Of a stretch of 64,000 nt of DNA, positions 48,660 to 61,269 are shown in pieces. The stretch is from the NCBI RefSeq assembly GCF_028858725.1, contig NC_084760.1:92625867-92689866 (forward strand), in the 5' to 3' direction. Numbering within the stretch: position 1 is the first letter of the stretch; each line of letters begins with the position of its first letter. A program made the translations under genes and the position numbers. The notes under the pieces were generated by a model, which saw nothing but the letters and a program-made list of their open reading frames with translations, was not told the origin of the DNA and searched no databases. This stretch comes from Colius striatus (taxonomy: Eukaryota; Chordata; Aves; Coliiformes; Coliidae).

Positions 48660-50690
48660 ACGGCAGAGGTGACCGCGTGGAGAAGGGCAATGGTAATTTT
48701 GTTTTGTTTTTGTTTTTAATAAAGGAGAACGGCGTAATGAAGTTGTGTCCTGTCGTTGCCCAGGTTGGTTACTGGAAGAGTTCAGACTCTCGTCTTGTCT
48801 TTTCTAGTTGCTGTGCTTGGACACGCAAACAGGGAGGAAATGGAGTTTTTGCTGTAGATCTTCCATTAATGTTGAGAATTGGAGCACATTTTTCAGGACA
48901 ATATGTCAAAAGACACTGAGTGTTTTGGGGGCCTCAGTGTCTGCTCTGAGGTGTCTCCTTCCTGTCACCTCCAGTGTGGTGGAGGGGACGCTCAAATCCT
49001 CAGCCAAGTCTGTGGTCAAATGTCATGAGCTGAGTGAAATCTTGGTCTTTAAAAATAGTGTCTTGAATAATATGTGATATGTTACTTGGTTTAGAGCCTA
49101 GAATTTTCCTCTTTGGTATTCTAAAACTTTTCTCCATAACCCAAAGCATATAACAAAATGTTTGTTTGTTTTTTCCCTTAGTGAAAACTGATTTTAACAT
49201 GTAATCTTCCCTTTCAGAAACGGAGGGTTTAGGAACATGAATGTTAACCAACGTAAGTCAAAATGATGACTTTGGACAACAGTGCTTGCTTTCAAGTGTG
49301 ACTTTGAAGATGTCAGACAGGGAAACCATGGGCCCAAGAACAGTGGAGAAATATGTAAGGAAACAGAATCTATGTGAGTAACGAAAGCAGAGGAGGAGAC
49401 TGCATGGAGGCCTGGCCAGTTGGAGTAGATACCATTACCTTGTCCCTGTTTAGAGGTCTGAGAAGGTATTTAACTGATAACAGCCAAAGCATTCTCAGAC
49501 TGGAGGGAGAGGTTGTAAAGAGCCTTGTCACAAAGTGCTCCCCAGGTGGAGTTGAGGGTTTATATTCAACATTGATCTTCCAGAGAGCCGAATGTGTTGA
49601 TGTGTACCTTAGCTTCACTAGATATTGCTGGAGAACACTGTACTTGTTCTTTATCTCCTCTAATCTACATTGCACTGTCTTTTCAGCATTTGTGAGTTCT
49701 TCTTCCTCAGTCCCCCGCCTCCCCATCCTCCACTGAGTCTGTAGTTCAAAGATTTGGGTAAAGATGACAGAAACAGTACAGAGAGCAGCATAGACTCTCT
49801 CAAGGCACCTGAGAGTGAAGTCTAAAGAGGAAGTCTGAGTTTTCAGGAATATAAAGTTGATCATCATTCTTTCCTGCCCTGTGTCTCAGTGTCCAGAGTA
49901 GGGGTAAAAGTCCTTTCCTGCCATGCCACTTTGAGCCGTGTCCCTCCAGCTGTGTGCCCTGCTGCCTAGAGAGCTAGGCCTTTCCTAGTCAGTCACCACT
50001 TTTGTTACCTGCATGTAGCTTGTTGCTCCCACATGCCAGCTCCTGTCTTGATGGCTTACTGAAGAGTGCATCTGTCATGAAAGAAATGCAGAATCCATTT
50101 CCTATAGCTGGATGGTGTCATATGGACAAATACCCATGTACCCATCCATGTTACAGAAGAATCTCACAGGGTCACAGTTTCCCCCATTCATTTCAATTAA
50201 ATACTCTCAGGGATTAGGAGCAGTGTTTGGAGCTGAAGGAGCCTAGAAGATAACTTTTAATAGATACATATTACTGCATTAATTGCAGTGGAAGTTTTTG
50301 TCCCCACCCCCATCTCTTTCTTTTGGGGGAGGATGTAGCCCAGCAGAAACACAAAACTGGAGGAAGAAGCTTGGTGGTGTTGGCATGGTAAAGGCCCTGA
50401 CTCCTTGCCAGGGCAAGCTGTGATGAGAGAGAGCAGATTTAATGATAATGCAAATAAGCGTGTGTCTTTTTAAGCAATTGAATGAATCAACTGGTAAATA
50501 CAAAACATGTCTGACTTGTGACAGAGGACAACAGATGTATGCATTCATCATAGTCAGACATCTTCAAAGTTTCTCAAAAGTAGAGAATAAATGTAACAGT
50601 TCAGCAGCAAAAATTGTCAAACTTATAAACACACAGAAAAGGAATTTTAAGAACAGGTTTTGCCAACTTTAAATACAGTTGTCATGATAT
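48660..50690. other. Region upstream of WDR26 without a supported gene
   Basis: Leaves the CpG island into AT-rich sequence. It contains a 165-codon minus-strand open frame (49370-49867), discussed as a finding; no domain recognised and a 120-codon frame overlaps it on the other strand. No RNA gene or repeat family recognised. Confidence 0.6.
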
Positions 50691-51350
50691 CATAGAATCA
50701 TAGAATCATAGAATGGTAGGGGTTGGAAGGGACCTTTGGAGATCATCTAGTCCAACCCCCCTGCTCTAGCAAATCCATTTAGATCAAGACAGGAACGTGT
50801 CCAGGCAGGTTTGAAAACTGCCAGAGAAGGAGACTCCACACCCTCCTTGGGCAGCCTGTGCCAGGGCTCTGTCACTCTCACAGTAAAATAGTTTTTTCTT
50901 ATGTTTAAATGGAACTTTTTGTGTTCCAGCTTCATTCCATTACCTCTTGTCCTGTTGCTAGATACTATAGAAAAAAAGGATGCCCCAACCTCCTGATACC
51001 TACCATTTAGATAATTGTAAATATTAATAAGATCCCCACTCAGTCTCCTCTAAACAGCCCCAGTTCCTGCAGCCTTTCCTTATAAGGAAAATGCTCCAGT
51101 CCCCTGATCATCTCCGTGGCTCTGCGCCGGACTCTCTCCAGAAGTTCCCTGTCCCTCTTGAGCTGAGGAGCCCAGAACTGGACACAGGACTCCAGATGAA
51201 GCCTCACCAGGGCAGAGTAGAGGGGGAGCAGAACCTCTCTCGACCTGCTGGCCACACTCTTCTTGATGCATCCCAGGATGCCATTGGCCTTCTTGGCCAT
51301 GATGGCACATTGCTGGCTCATGGTCAGTTTATTATCAACCAGGATAACTA
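50691..51350 (-). mobile_element. CR1 LINE, 5'-truncated, minus strand
   Basis: About 660 bp. The 3' tail with three ATAGAATC units is at 50691, followed (plus strand) by GGGTTGGAAGGGACC and GATCATCTAGTCC. Further in, the minus strand encodes the C-terminal part of the CR1 ORF2 reverse transcriptase protein: [20 protein letters not shown], then [20 protein letters not shown] and [20 protein letters not shown]. The element ends near 51350 within ORF2. It is the best preserved repeat here but carries no catalytic domain, so it is inactive. Confidence 0.93.
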
Positions 51351-52299
51351 TGTTGCTGAAGTAGAGAGGTAATACATAACAATGCAGAATGTGTACAATT
51401 CTGACTATATTGTAATTTAAGCTTTCTATCATATAGATACATATCTTCAATAGAAAAATGTTTCAGAAACACTTCTTACTTATTGTGAAACTTTAGAAGA
51501 CTCGAAAGAGCAATCACTCCATACCAAAACCAATGAATGAAATGACCAACTGTAGAATATGTTAAATAAGTGTTCTGTTTATGTGTAAGAAAACTGTCTT
51601 GGGACATTCTAGATTAAACACAGATGCATGCGAAGTAAGAAACACTGCCATTTTCTAGGTCTGGAAAGTTAAAAAAAAGGGGAAAAATACCCTTGAATTT
51701 ATGATTTATGACTTTGGCTAATTTCTTGCTTTTAAAAAAAATTATTATTTTCTTTTCCCTTTTGGTCTAGAGGAGGATAGGGCAGGAAGTCCTGATCTGA
51801 ATAATAGGAAGGAACTCTTTCATTAATGGGCTGGATGTTTTTTTGATGGTAACCATGTGAGACTTCTTTGGTAGAGCTGAAATATTACAAAATATCAGAG
51901 AAAATCCTGGCGAGATGGATTAGCAGTCAAAAATACACGATGAAGGGAAAAAATTGTCGGGTTCCCTCCTATCAGATGTCTGTGTTGATATTTTCGCTTT
52001 TCCTTTTCTTCTGCACCAAATTTGAGGTTACTGGAAACAAACCAACTAACAACAAAAAACAAAGGAAGAAGGAACAATTTAGAATAATTGCATTTTCCAC
52101 AGTACCAGCTAAATAAGTGCTTGAACAGGCACCTGCATATGCTTGAAACTTTCAAAAGATAAGGTACAGATGAGAAACAACCACCTTCCTTAAATAGCAT
52201 TTCTAGAAAGTATTCAATGTAGAGGATTTGTAAGCAAATTACGTTGAGCTGTGATTCCTTCACTTCATGCAGATGATGGTTGGTATTTTGATAAAGGAG

Positions 52300-53750
52300 T
52301 GGAATACGGAAGGCCAAAGCTTAGCTGGAGTTACAACTAAAAGAGAATGTGAACAGCAACAGAAAGGGCTTCTACAGGTGCATCAGCAGAAAAAGGAAGA
52401 CAAGGGAAAATGTGGGCCTGCTGCAGAATTGGACGACCTAGTTAGAAAGGACAAGGAAAAGGCTGAGATATTCAAGGCCTCCTTCACCTTGACCTTTAGT
52501 GTGAAAAAGCTCCTTCCACATCTCCCAGGGTTCTATAGCTGGTAGCAGAGTTTGGGGGGAGAAGGAGACTACTCATGGTAGAATAGGATCAAGTTAAAGC
52601 TCACCGAATCAAACCGGGCATATACCAGTCCACCGCAGCAGATGGCATGCATTGGAATATTGAAGGAGCTGGCCCGTGATGTTGTATGCTTCCTTCCTGT
52701 GACATTTGAAAGACTGTGGCATTTAGATGACTTCCAGTGACTGAAAAAGGGCAAATGTTACTCCTTTAAGTTCAGTCATGTCTGACCCAACACAGAACCA
52801 TAGAATCATGACTTCAGGCTTCATGAGCAAGGGGAAGGCAGAGTCTGCCATTTAAGCTGGACTTTATTAGACCTTTTAATAGAGTCTTCCTCAGTAACAT
52901 TATAACTGAGGAGATGTGGATGGCGTGGGCAGACTGTATGTGAAAAACTGGCTGTACCACTGTTATTGAAGGGTAGCACCTCATTGGTTTGAAGTCCGAC
53001 TAATACACAGTTAGCAGAGGTCAGGGATGATACTGGAGCAAGTAGAGTTTGATATGTTCATCAATGACTCGGGGAGTAGGATAAAATGCACCCTCAGCAA
53101 GTTTTCAGCTGATCTGCACACCAGACAGGGGAGATCAGTTGATATACTGAAGGCCACGGCTGCCATTCAGAGTAGCCTTGGCAAGCTGTTGGAATGGGCC
53201 AATGAGAACCTCCTGATGGTCAACAGAGGTAAGCGCAAAGTCCTGAACATGTGCAGCACTGCTGAGGTCCCATTAGATATCTGCTGTCCAGTTGTGGATT
53301 GTCCAGGTACAGACAGTTCAGCAGAGGCTGCTAAGGTGGAAGCAGCTGGAGCATGTGATGTATGAGAAGAAGCTGAGGAAGTGGGTTTGGCTACACCAGG
53401 ATCTAATTACAGTGTTCATCTTCCCAGGAGAAACTACAGGTAGGAACTATAGTGAAGATGGCACAAGTCTTTTCTGAGATGTGCACCAACAAGACAAAAG
53501 ATGAAAGCGAGAAGTTGCACACAGAGAAATTCCAACTGTGTACAAGAAAACAATTTCAAAATGAGAGTGCTCAGGTACTGGAACACATTTCCAGAGTGGC
53601 TGTGGACTTTCAATTCATGAAGACAGAGATAGACTGGACAAGGCTTTGATCAACCTAGTTTAGATTTGAAGACCACCCTGTTTGGAGCATGGAGTTGAAC
53701 CAGTGACCTGCAAAAGGATCTCACCCGACTTCAATTTTGCTGTGATTATA
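52300..53750 (+). mobile_element. Degenerate CR1-type LINE, plus strand
   Basis: Decayed ORF2 pieces in order: a segment like the endonuclease-to-RT linker (QKGLLQVHQQKKEDKGKCGP, then KDKEKAEIFKASFT, 52340-52490); FINDSGSRIKCTLSKFSAD with AAIQSSLGKLLEWANENLL and NRGKRKVLNM (53060-53260), which parallels the CR1 palm and thumb region; and a 3' end with GACCTGCAAAAGGATCTC and CTGTGATTAT near 53750. Frames are broken and the expected FADD-like catalytic motif reads FSAD, so it is an old dead copy. Boundaries are approximate. Confidence 0.72.
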
Positions 53751-56700
53751 AATACACTTTTTAGAAGAATCCCTGTAGCATGGGGGGAACAATATTGGTG
53801 ACTCAATAATTGTCATGATTCCAAGGTTACTGATACTACCTCCCAAAGCTTCATTAGGGACATCATGTAGCTTTGTAGATGAGCTCATGTGGCAAGGATA
53901 GGACATTAGTGCTGTTGTAACCTAATTAAATATTAGGCAATCACACTGTTTCTTCTGTTCATCGGATTCATGTATGTACACTGATGTTGACCTCTGCACT
54001 CTCCTGGGCAACCACAGAATGGTGTGTTAACAAAAATGAATGTCAGAAAGTGCTGAGGATCACATGTGATATAGATTGTCCTGTTTAATACAGGATTTGT
54101 CATACTATTATTTTGTCATGGAATTTCTCATAGGAAGAGCATGCACGTTATGGCTTTCCCTGTATTTCTGTTGCCATAGGTGTCTGTCTGGATGCGCAGG
54201 ATGCCGTGTATTGGGAGAGGTCTCTGTATGGGTAGATAAAACTTGTATGTGCAAGAGATCTGATGCCAGACTTATACTTACTGTGCATCTTCTTGAAGCA
54301 TGTACAGCAAGACAATATTGCATGTGCTGTGAATCTGACATGTCAGACTTGCTTTGTGTGCATGATTTATCTATCTGGGACTATCCTACATATCAGCCCA
54401 CAAAATCTGTCTGTATATACTGTGGTATATCCATCATTTTCAGATATATTAACAAGTTATGTCTAGCCAGGAATTGGAAATATGGTAGACCACTGTGTCA
54501 GTGCTTCAAAGAGAGGTTTCTACTCTTGCAAAAGACAGAATGACAGCATGCTTGTACTTTTATTTTTTCCTCCCCAGCTTGGTAGGCATAAATGTTTCCT
54601 TTTACAGTTACTAAATACTCTTCTGACCATTGTGTGCAGCAGGAGCTGTCAGGTATTCCACAGAAAAGCCTAGCACTGATTTTGTCCCATGGGACTTTCA
54701 AAGTCTGTTGTTGAGTGTCTCCTGTAGTCTGTGTTCCCTAATATTAGTGTGTAAATTTCATGTCCAGGTCTCAGATGTGTTATTAGTGTTTTTCTGTGAG
54801 ATTAGAGTTATTTTTCTGTTGCTGGGGCTATTTTACATTTCCTATTGGAGCGCTGCTCCCCAGTCTTTTTGCAGTCTCTCAAGGCAGTTGTTATTTCAGG
54901 CCTGTTGATTGTGTCTATCAACTCCCACGTAGCTCCTAGTGCCTATCCCTGAGTAACACTTTATATTTCCTATCCATGGAATTAGGACCTGCCTTTTGCA
55001 GAATGACATGTATACTCCTTCTTTCTCTGCTTTTTCTATTTTCTCTAGAGAGTTGTATTGCAATGAGCTCTTACACCTGGAACTAAACAATTCAAGACCA
55101 GGCATGTAGACTGTAGTATCTCATATCCAATTGAAATGGGCAGAGAGGGGAAATTATTATGTAACCATCATCAGATTGTATCTTAACATTAAGCTTGTGA
55201 ATAGCTCTTTGGAGCCCTGGGATTGCTCTGTAATTTTTTTCTTTTCCTTCTTAAACAGAAATATATGTTTTTCTCAAGTCTGGATTTAAAAAAGCAAGGG
55301 AACTGCCATGCACTCCTTACTTGCTTTGGGCAAGAGTGTGTCTGACTAGTGTCAGAAGAATATCATTGCACTGCTATTCAAGTACCCCTTATTTTAAGGG
55401 AAATCATAAATCTTTGTAGTATTTGTATCTTTGCTTAAAAGACATCTTTCTGTAAGCTTCTCCATCCATGTTGATGCATAGTATTTACATTAGAAATAAA
55501 ATGTGACAAAATTAGAGAAAAAGATTCATTCAGGTGGCTCCATACATTAAGACAGTAAAAAGTCTTCACCAGTTCATCTAATTTGCAATTGTTTTCCACT
55601 ACATCAGCTCTAGTGCTTAGTGTCATACTTTATTTAGCTCTCATAAAGTTTGCAATAGCTGCCGTAATAAAGAACACAATATGCCACCAGTAACCCAGCA
55701 CAAAACTACTTTTTCCATATGCTTGAAAAGGAGTGTTATTCCAGAACCATACTGGCCTGAGATGCAGGAAGGGGAAATGGAGACACACCACAACGGCATT
55801 GCACAGTATTGAAGGCTGATCACTCGAGCTCTCAGAATTCTCAGGGAAGACCTTTAAAATTTATGTTATGGTTTCCAGAAGAGTTTATTTGGATTCTTTT
55901 CCAAAGGCTCCTAGTTTCTTATAGTTTATTTTTTTTTCTTGTCTTTGACTAATATATTTGAGTCTTCAGTACTAAAACCAAACTGATTTTTCAAATGGAA
56001 AATGTAATGTTCCTCAAATTTTCTGAAATACTTCTTTTTCAGGAGAGAGTGCAATCTATGGAGTACAGGCATAAATAGTTTTTACTGACACTTCTATGAG
56101 GTGACTAATACACCTTACTTGAGTCTTTGTCTCACAAATAATAGAAGGATTTCAAATACATACAGGTTAAACCTTTATGCTTTTGTGGCTTCTCTCTTAA
56201 AGAAGAATGCCAGGAGGATTTTTGAAGCATGATGTGGTAGGTAGGCTTTACTGACATTCATTTGGCTGCATTACGCATTACCAGTTTGGCTAATAGGAAG
56301 GGCACTCTATATATTGTCATTCCTATTTTTAACCATCAGCACAAGATGATGCAATATACTCAGTTGTGTAGAGTTTTCGACTCAATTCCTGTATTTCTGT
56401 AAATATTAATACTTTTTTGTAAGCATATCCCATTTAATAACACTTCTTCAGAGTGCCACATCTGAGAGAGGAGCATGTCCTGCTGAATACACTCAGAGCT
56501 GTGAGGTACGGTGGGAAGTAGTTCCAGCTGGAAGGAGGAGAAGGAAGTTCTGAAAAATTAGGATCAAAGGCTTGATCTTTTAAATGATTCAACACACATG
56601 TAGACCTACTTCTGTGGATAGTACTATTTGCCATGTGTTCACAGTTGGAACCTGGTATTATGCCACTCAAAACCTTACAGTAGATTCTGCAATGAGCCTA

Positions 56701-57000
56701 GGCTTTCTCTTCTAAAAACAAGGGTTCCTCTCCCTGAAGCTAAAAGAATCTCCATGTATTGCTAGAAGTCCACTGCCAAAGACATGTAGTGCTAAAGACA
56801 CACCTGAACAGAACAAACTCCATTTTGCCAGGAGCATTGACACAAATGCAAAGTAGGTAGCTTCATTGGTCTGCTTTGCTGTTATTGTTGTAACAACAAT
56901 ATTAGCAGGAAAACCTTGGCAGAACTGTGGTTTTTTTTAAAAAGAACATAGTTAATGATATTAATCTAGCCTGACTTTGTACATCTCTAAGTTAAGCATT
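53751..57000. other. AT-rich intergenic sequence
   Basis: No supported gene, RNA gene or repeat family. The 155-codon plus-strand frame at 54076-54543 is rich in Cys but unlike any family I know, and is overlapped by other frames; treated as chance. Confidence 0.6.
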
Positions 57001-57017
57001 TAGCCCAATCTATTTTT

Positions 57018-57136
57018 CTAGGCTTCCTCTGGAGAGTTGGAGGCACCTACGACAGTGATTCATCCCATCCTAAGATAAGTATCTGGGATGAATCACTTTG
57101 TGGTGTCTTTCTCCATTGACGTTAGGGGGAGCCTAG
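57018..57136. repeat. Imperfect palindrome with perfect 14-bp central stem
   Basis: Left arm 57018-57067 and right arm 57084-57136 are reverse-complementary over their length with small gaps. The inner 14 bp (AGTGATTCATCCCA, 57054-57067, against TGGGATGAATCACT, 57084-57097) pair perfectly around a 16-nt loop. The outer ends also match (CTAGGCT against AGCCTAG). It could be an ancient palindromic DNA-transposon relic, a conserved palindromic repeat, or a transcribed hairpin. I do not recognise the family. Confidence 0.75.
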
Positions 57137-57139
57137 CCC

Positions 57140-60100
57140 AAGTACATTGCAGTACGTCACTAACTAGTGGGTGAATGGAGTTATAAGAGGTAAATTCTGT
57201 CCTAAATTTTACCACTGTAATGTTAGATTTGAAAATGCAAATGGCGTCATCATGGGTGAAAGATATCAACGTGCCATTGACAGTCACAGTAAGTTACGAC
57301 CATTGAACACCTACTCCTATAGTACTATAAGAAGCCAACTTGTAGCTCATGAATTGCATCATCTGAAAAGCCTCTTACCTTGAAGCTGCTCCCAGAGCTC
57401 ACCATCCTCTTGATTCTTCAGGGTATGTGCCTTGTGACTTTTGGGCCTAACTAGAGTCAAATGCAGTTCATTAAATAGTAAAGGATGGTCACTGCTACTC
57501 AATTAGTTTTGTTGCTTTAAAAAGATGCACATTATTTAACTTGTTATAGAAATACGGTACTTGCACAGGAATGAAGAAAAGATGAAGGCTTAATAACGTT
57601 TACAGACTAAATACATTCTGTATGAAAAACATTCTGAATATACAAAACTGGCAGCAGCTTCCCATTATTCCCGCAATCTCTTTTGCTTGGTAAGAACATA
57701 AAAAATTACAGGTAGCAGATATCCCATCTTGGAAATAAAGCTTTCTCAACAGAGCTCTGAAATATGCCCTTTTGTTCACTAAACCCATTCATTTTTCATA
57801 TTAATGTTTTAATTTTACAAGATCACTTACCCCTTAACATATACGTGTGATGCCTTCTTCAGCAATATTTTGGTAGCATTATTTCAGCACTGAGAAGAGT
57901 CTGTTTCATAAAAGCTTCATAAAAGCTTGACCATGCAGATACCTTAAAATGTCTGATATCAACACATGATGACTTCATTAACGTCTTATGAGGTATCTGA
58001 TGCTAAAATATCCTGTATCTTCTTCTACACAGAACTATTATGTTACAGTACAACTTATTTTTGCAATTGATTAAATATTAGTATTTTTGAACAATATTAA
58101 CTAAATATATGCCCACTGTTATGTGAAAAATAAGCCTATGCTACTTTACATACATTTTAAAGTTTGTCATAACAGTTTTATTTATCCCTTTCAACACCTT
58201 TAATGGGTTTTGTCATTTTTCATACATAACATGAATACCTATACACATAAATTTAAATTGCAAATGATTTAATGAATGTAACAAACCTTATGGATATTTG
58301 ATCTGAATTTTCCCAGCCACGGATATTCTGAATACAGTAAGTTCAGGCAGATTCAGATGGTCAATAGAACTGTTCCCGTCATTTGCTTTTGAAGCAAGTC
58401 ATCTTGAACAATATTGCACAGTTACTGTGTTATCAGGCATTTTCCAAACATAATTCAAATCTTTTTTTTTTTTAGTGAAGGCCTCTAGAAGGCTCAGCCT
58501 GCTGAATTTTTCATTGGACCTTTGTAATCCTTGGAAAATAGCACTACTCCATGTTTCAAAAGGGAGCATTTTCAAGGGCAAGGCAGTATAAAGCCTCCGA
58601 GATGGGGAAATTTTATTGCTTTGATAAACATAATCAAAATAGATGGGGAAATCACGTCTTCAGTGGTATTCAACCTGGGCTGATTTATGCTTTGCTTTTC
58701 TTGATTGCTGGACATATATCACTCTTCTTATTTCTATAGATGTTTGCATCAAGGATTGTCAGGTCCAACTGCCATTTTATTTGTCATTACATTGGATTTC
58801 TGTTTGTACAGATCAGATGGCAAAATTTACTTTCAGTTTTTTAAGAGTGTTTCATAGGCAGGAAAGAATATCATATTGTTCTGAGTGACAATGACATGCA
58901 AATAAATAACACTGAAACTTGGAAGAGTGTTAATTAGAAATTATTACAACCTGACTGACCTGTCTTGACATTATGGTATCTTGACAAACTGGCTTTTTAT
59001 TCTTACACGTGTCTGATTTGTGTTTGTGGCGGGAGGCTAATGATTTCATGGAATTGCTTGGCTTCCTTCTGCTTTCTTTATACTGCAGAAGTTTTGTGAG
59101 GAAGAGTAAGTAATATCAGAATGAGTATCACTGGATATGACCCGTGACAATTACCTGAAATTATATTTGGTATAGATTTCTGTTTTATTACGTTCAGATT
59201 AAAAACATATTGGGCTTGTTATTTGTTTACTTAAATGAGATTTACATTTGTTTAAGAGTGGCTCACACCTGTGTAATTCTACTGGCTTCAGTGCAGATTT
59301 TTTTTTTGTAGTTTTTATTGATGTGAGGTCGCAGTGGGGTCCATTGAAACAAACTAGCATTTACTAAATGACATAGTCAATCAGCAACAACATAAGACCC
59401 TACCTCTTTAAGCTGCTGATCACACTTGCCATCCTTGTACCTCTGTGGAAGAAGAGTAATATAGGCATCTGTGAACAGGAAAGACCGCTGTGTCTAGCTG
59501 GACTGGAATCTCACTTGAAGATTTGTCTCAGTTAAAACAGAAGCAGATCTTATCTTTACATCTGTAAGCTCTATATAGACATCAAAAGAGTGTTTCTTAA
59601 AGTCTTTGTAGTGAAATGGGTCTAACATTTGGCCTGCTCCTCATTCTAGTTGCCACCTGGACACTGGACTGTGGGCTGGGGCTGTGGAAGCCATGGGTCT
59701 CTTGCCTTTGCCTGTCTTCTCAGCTGCTTGACGTGCTAATTAGCCAGGGTGGAGTGCTCTGATGACACACCTATGTAGCATCTTATTTTGGAGTTCGCTG
59801 GTAAGACTGCTATGCTGAACTGTGCAGTCATATCCTACATTTAACTGGGGGTTTATATGAGTAAGTCAAGTAGCCAAACCAAAGTTATTCAGACAATGTA
59901 GCACAAGTGATGTGAATACCAAACAAACACTGTGGGACCCCACTTTGTGGCCAGTACTGTATTCAGTATTGTCAGTGTGGTTTGATGTGTAGTTGTGAGC
60001 AGCAAGGAGCATTCTCAATGTGATGTGTCATACTGTCTTTTTTGCATCTCCTGGTTTTCATAACTTTTGGTGATATTTCAGGAAGGACTCTTGAAGGTCA

Positions 60101-61260
60101 TTATTTCTGTTTCCTTAGAAGGTATATGGTAGTAGCCACGATCTGACATTACATTACATTGCATTACTTATAGCACATAAATGTAATATTTCTAACATCC
60201 ATGTACCAGTAATACCTATAGGTCCAGGCAAAGTGAACCATATTTTTGTACAAGCATAAACTGTATGTCTGTCCATGGCCCAGTAAGCTTACAGTTTAGA
60301 AAGAGGAGATAAAATGGGAACGTAACATAAACAGAATGGTTTGAATAGGGGGGATTCCACTCTAGCTTTTTTCTTAATGTTGGCATCAGTCTTTCAAACT
60401 ATTGGAAAGGAAGTTACTATTGAGACGCAACAGAAAGACGAAGTGGCACAGTAGCGTGAAGGGAAAGGGCAGAGAGAATAAATTTGAATCACAGAAGCTT
60501 TTGGTAACTGGCTTCACAGAAATACAATAAAAAGGAGAGAAAACGTCCATGGTCAAATCACATGAGGAGTCAGTCCAAAATTTCCGAATAGGTTGCTGAT
60601 GTTTGCTGACAGCTTTTAACTTCAGCTTGAAGAAAAGAGCTTTTTTTCTCTACAAACCAGAATTAATCTGTAACGCTTTTCTCCTTCAACTCAAGTGACT
60701 TTTGTTAAAGGAGCAGCTTTCACACAAGGACCCTGGACCAAGTCCTGTTTGGGTACAGTGGAAGATTTCCAGCTGTATTTTAAAGCACCATTTACCTCTT
60801 GTGTCTGAGCTGTTAATTTGCAGTGGGGTTATTCCCAACTTACACTACTGCTAGGACATTAATGGTCTAAATAACCGCACCTGCTATGTTAATGAAAATG
60901 TGCATAATAGCTGCAGTAATTTAGGAAATTAGGTATTGTGTTGGGATGGGGTGGAAGAGAGAAGGGCATAAGGAGTGAGAACTTGGTCAAAAGAAATACA
61001 AATTTCAGATCACTTGCTGTATTATTGCCATGGTGTTATCAGTACTGCTGGTATAAGGCATTCAGTATTTTACCATCTGTATTCAGCTTTGCAGTTGAAT
61101 ATGTCCAAGAGTGGGAGGGCTTTTTGAGTAAGGAGAAAGGGAATTAAAATAATGTTAATTAAAAAAAAAAAAAAAACAACCTTCCTATATTTTTGCTGGC
61201 AGTGTTTTAAGATTGTGAAATTACTTCAAAACTGATCCCTAGCAGAAGATAGGCCATTGA
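57140..61260. other. AT-rich intergenic sequence, possible enhancer content
   Basis: No supported gene. Contains an octamer ATGCAAAT (58896-58903) and TTAATTAG/AATTATT homeobox-type sites within 50 bp, a small direct repeat of CATAAAAGCTT at about 57906-57927, and A/T homopolymers. No transposable element recognised. Confidence 0.5.
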
Positions 61261-61269
61261 ATCATTAAA

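Noticed and set aside
51091-51372. Plus-strand open frame of 93 codons
   Set aside because: It is the antisense of the CR1 ORF2 remnant.
54076-54543. Plus-strand open frame of 155 codons rich in Cys
   Set aside because: No regular Cys spacing, signal peptide or family resemblance, and several overlapping frames exist on both strands.
57906-57927. Tandem CATAAAAGCTT pair, considered as a target-site or attachment duplication
   Set aside because: Two copies of an 11-mer in AT-rich DNA with no element between them are easily explained by replication slippage.
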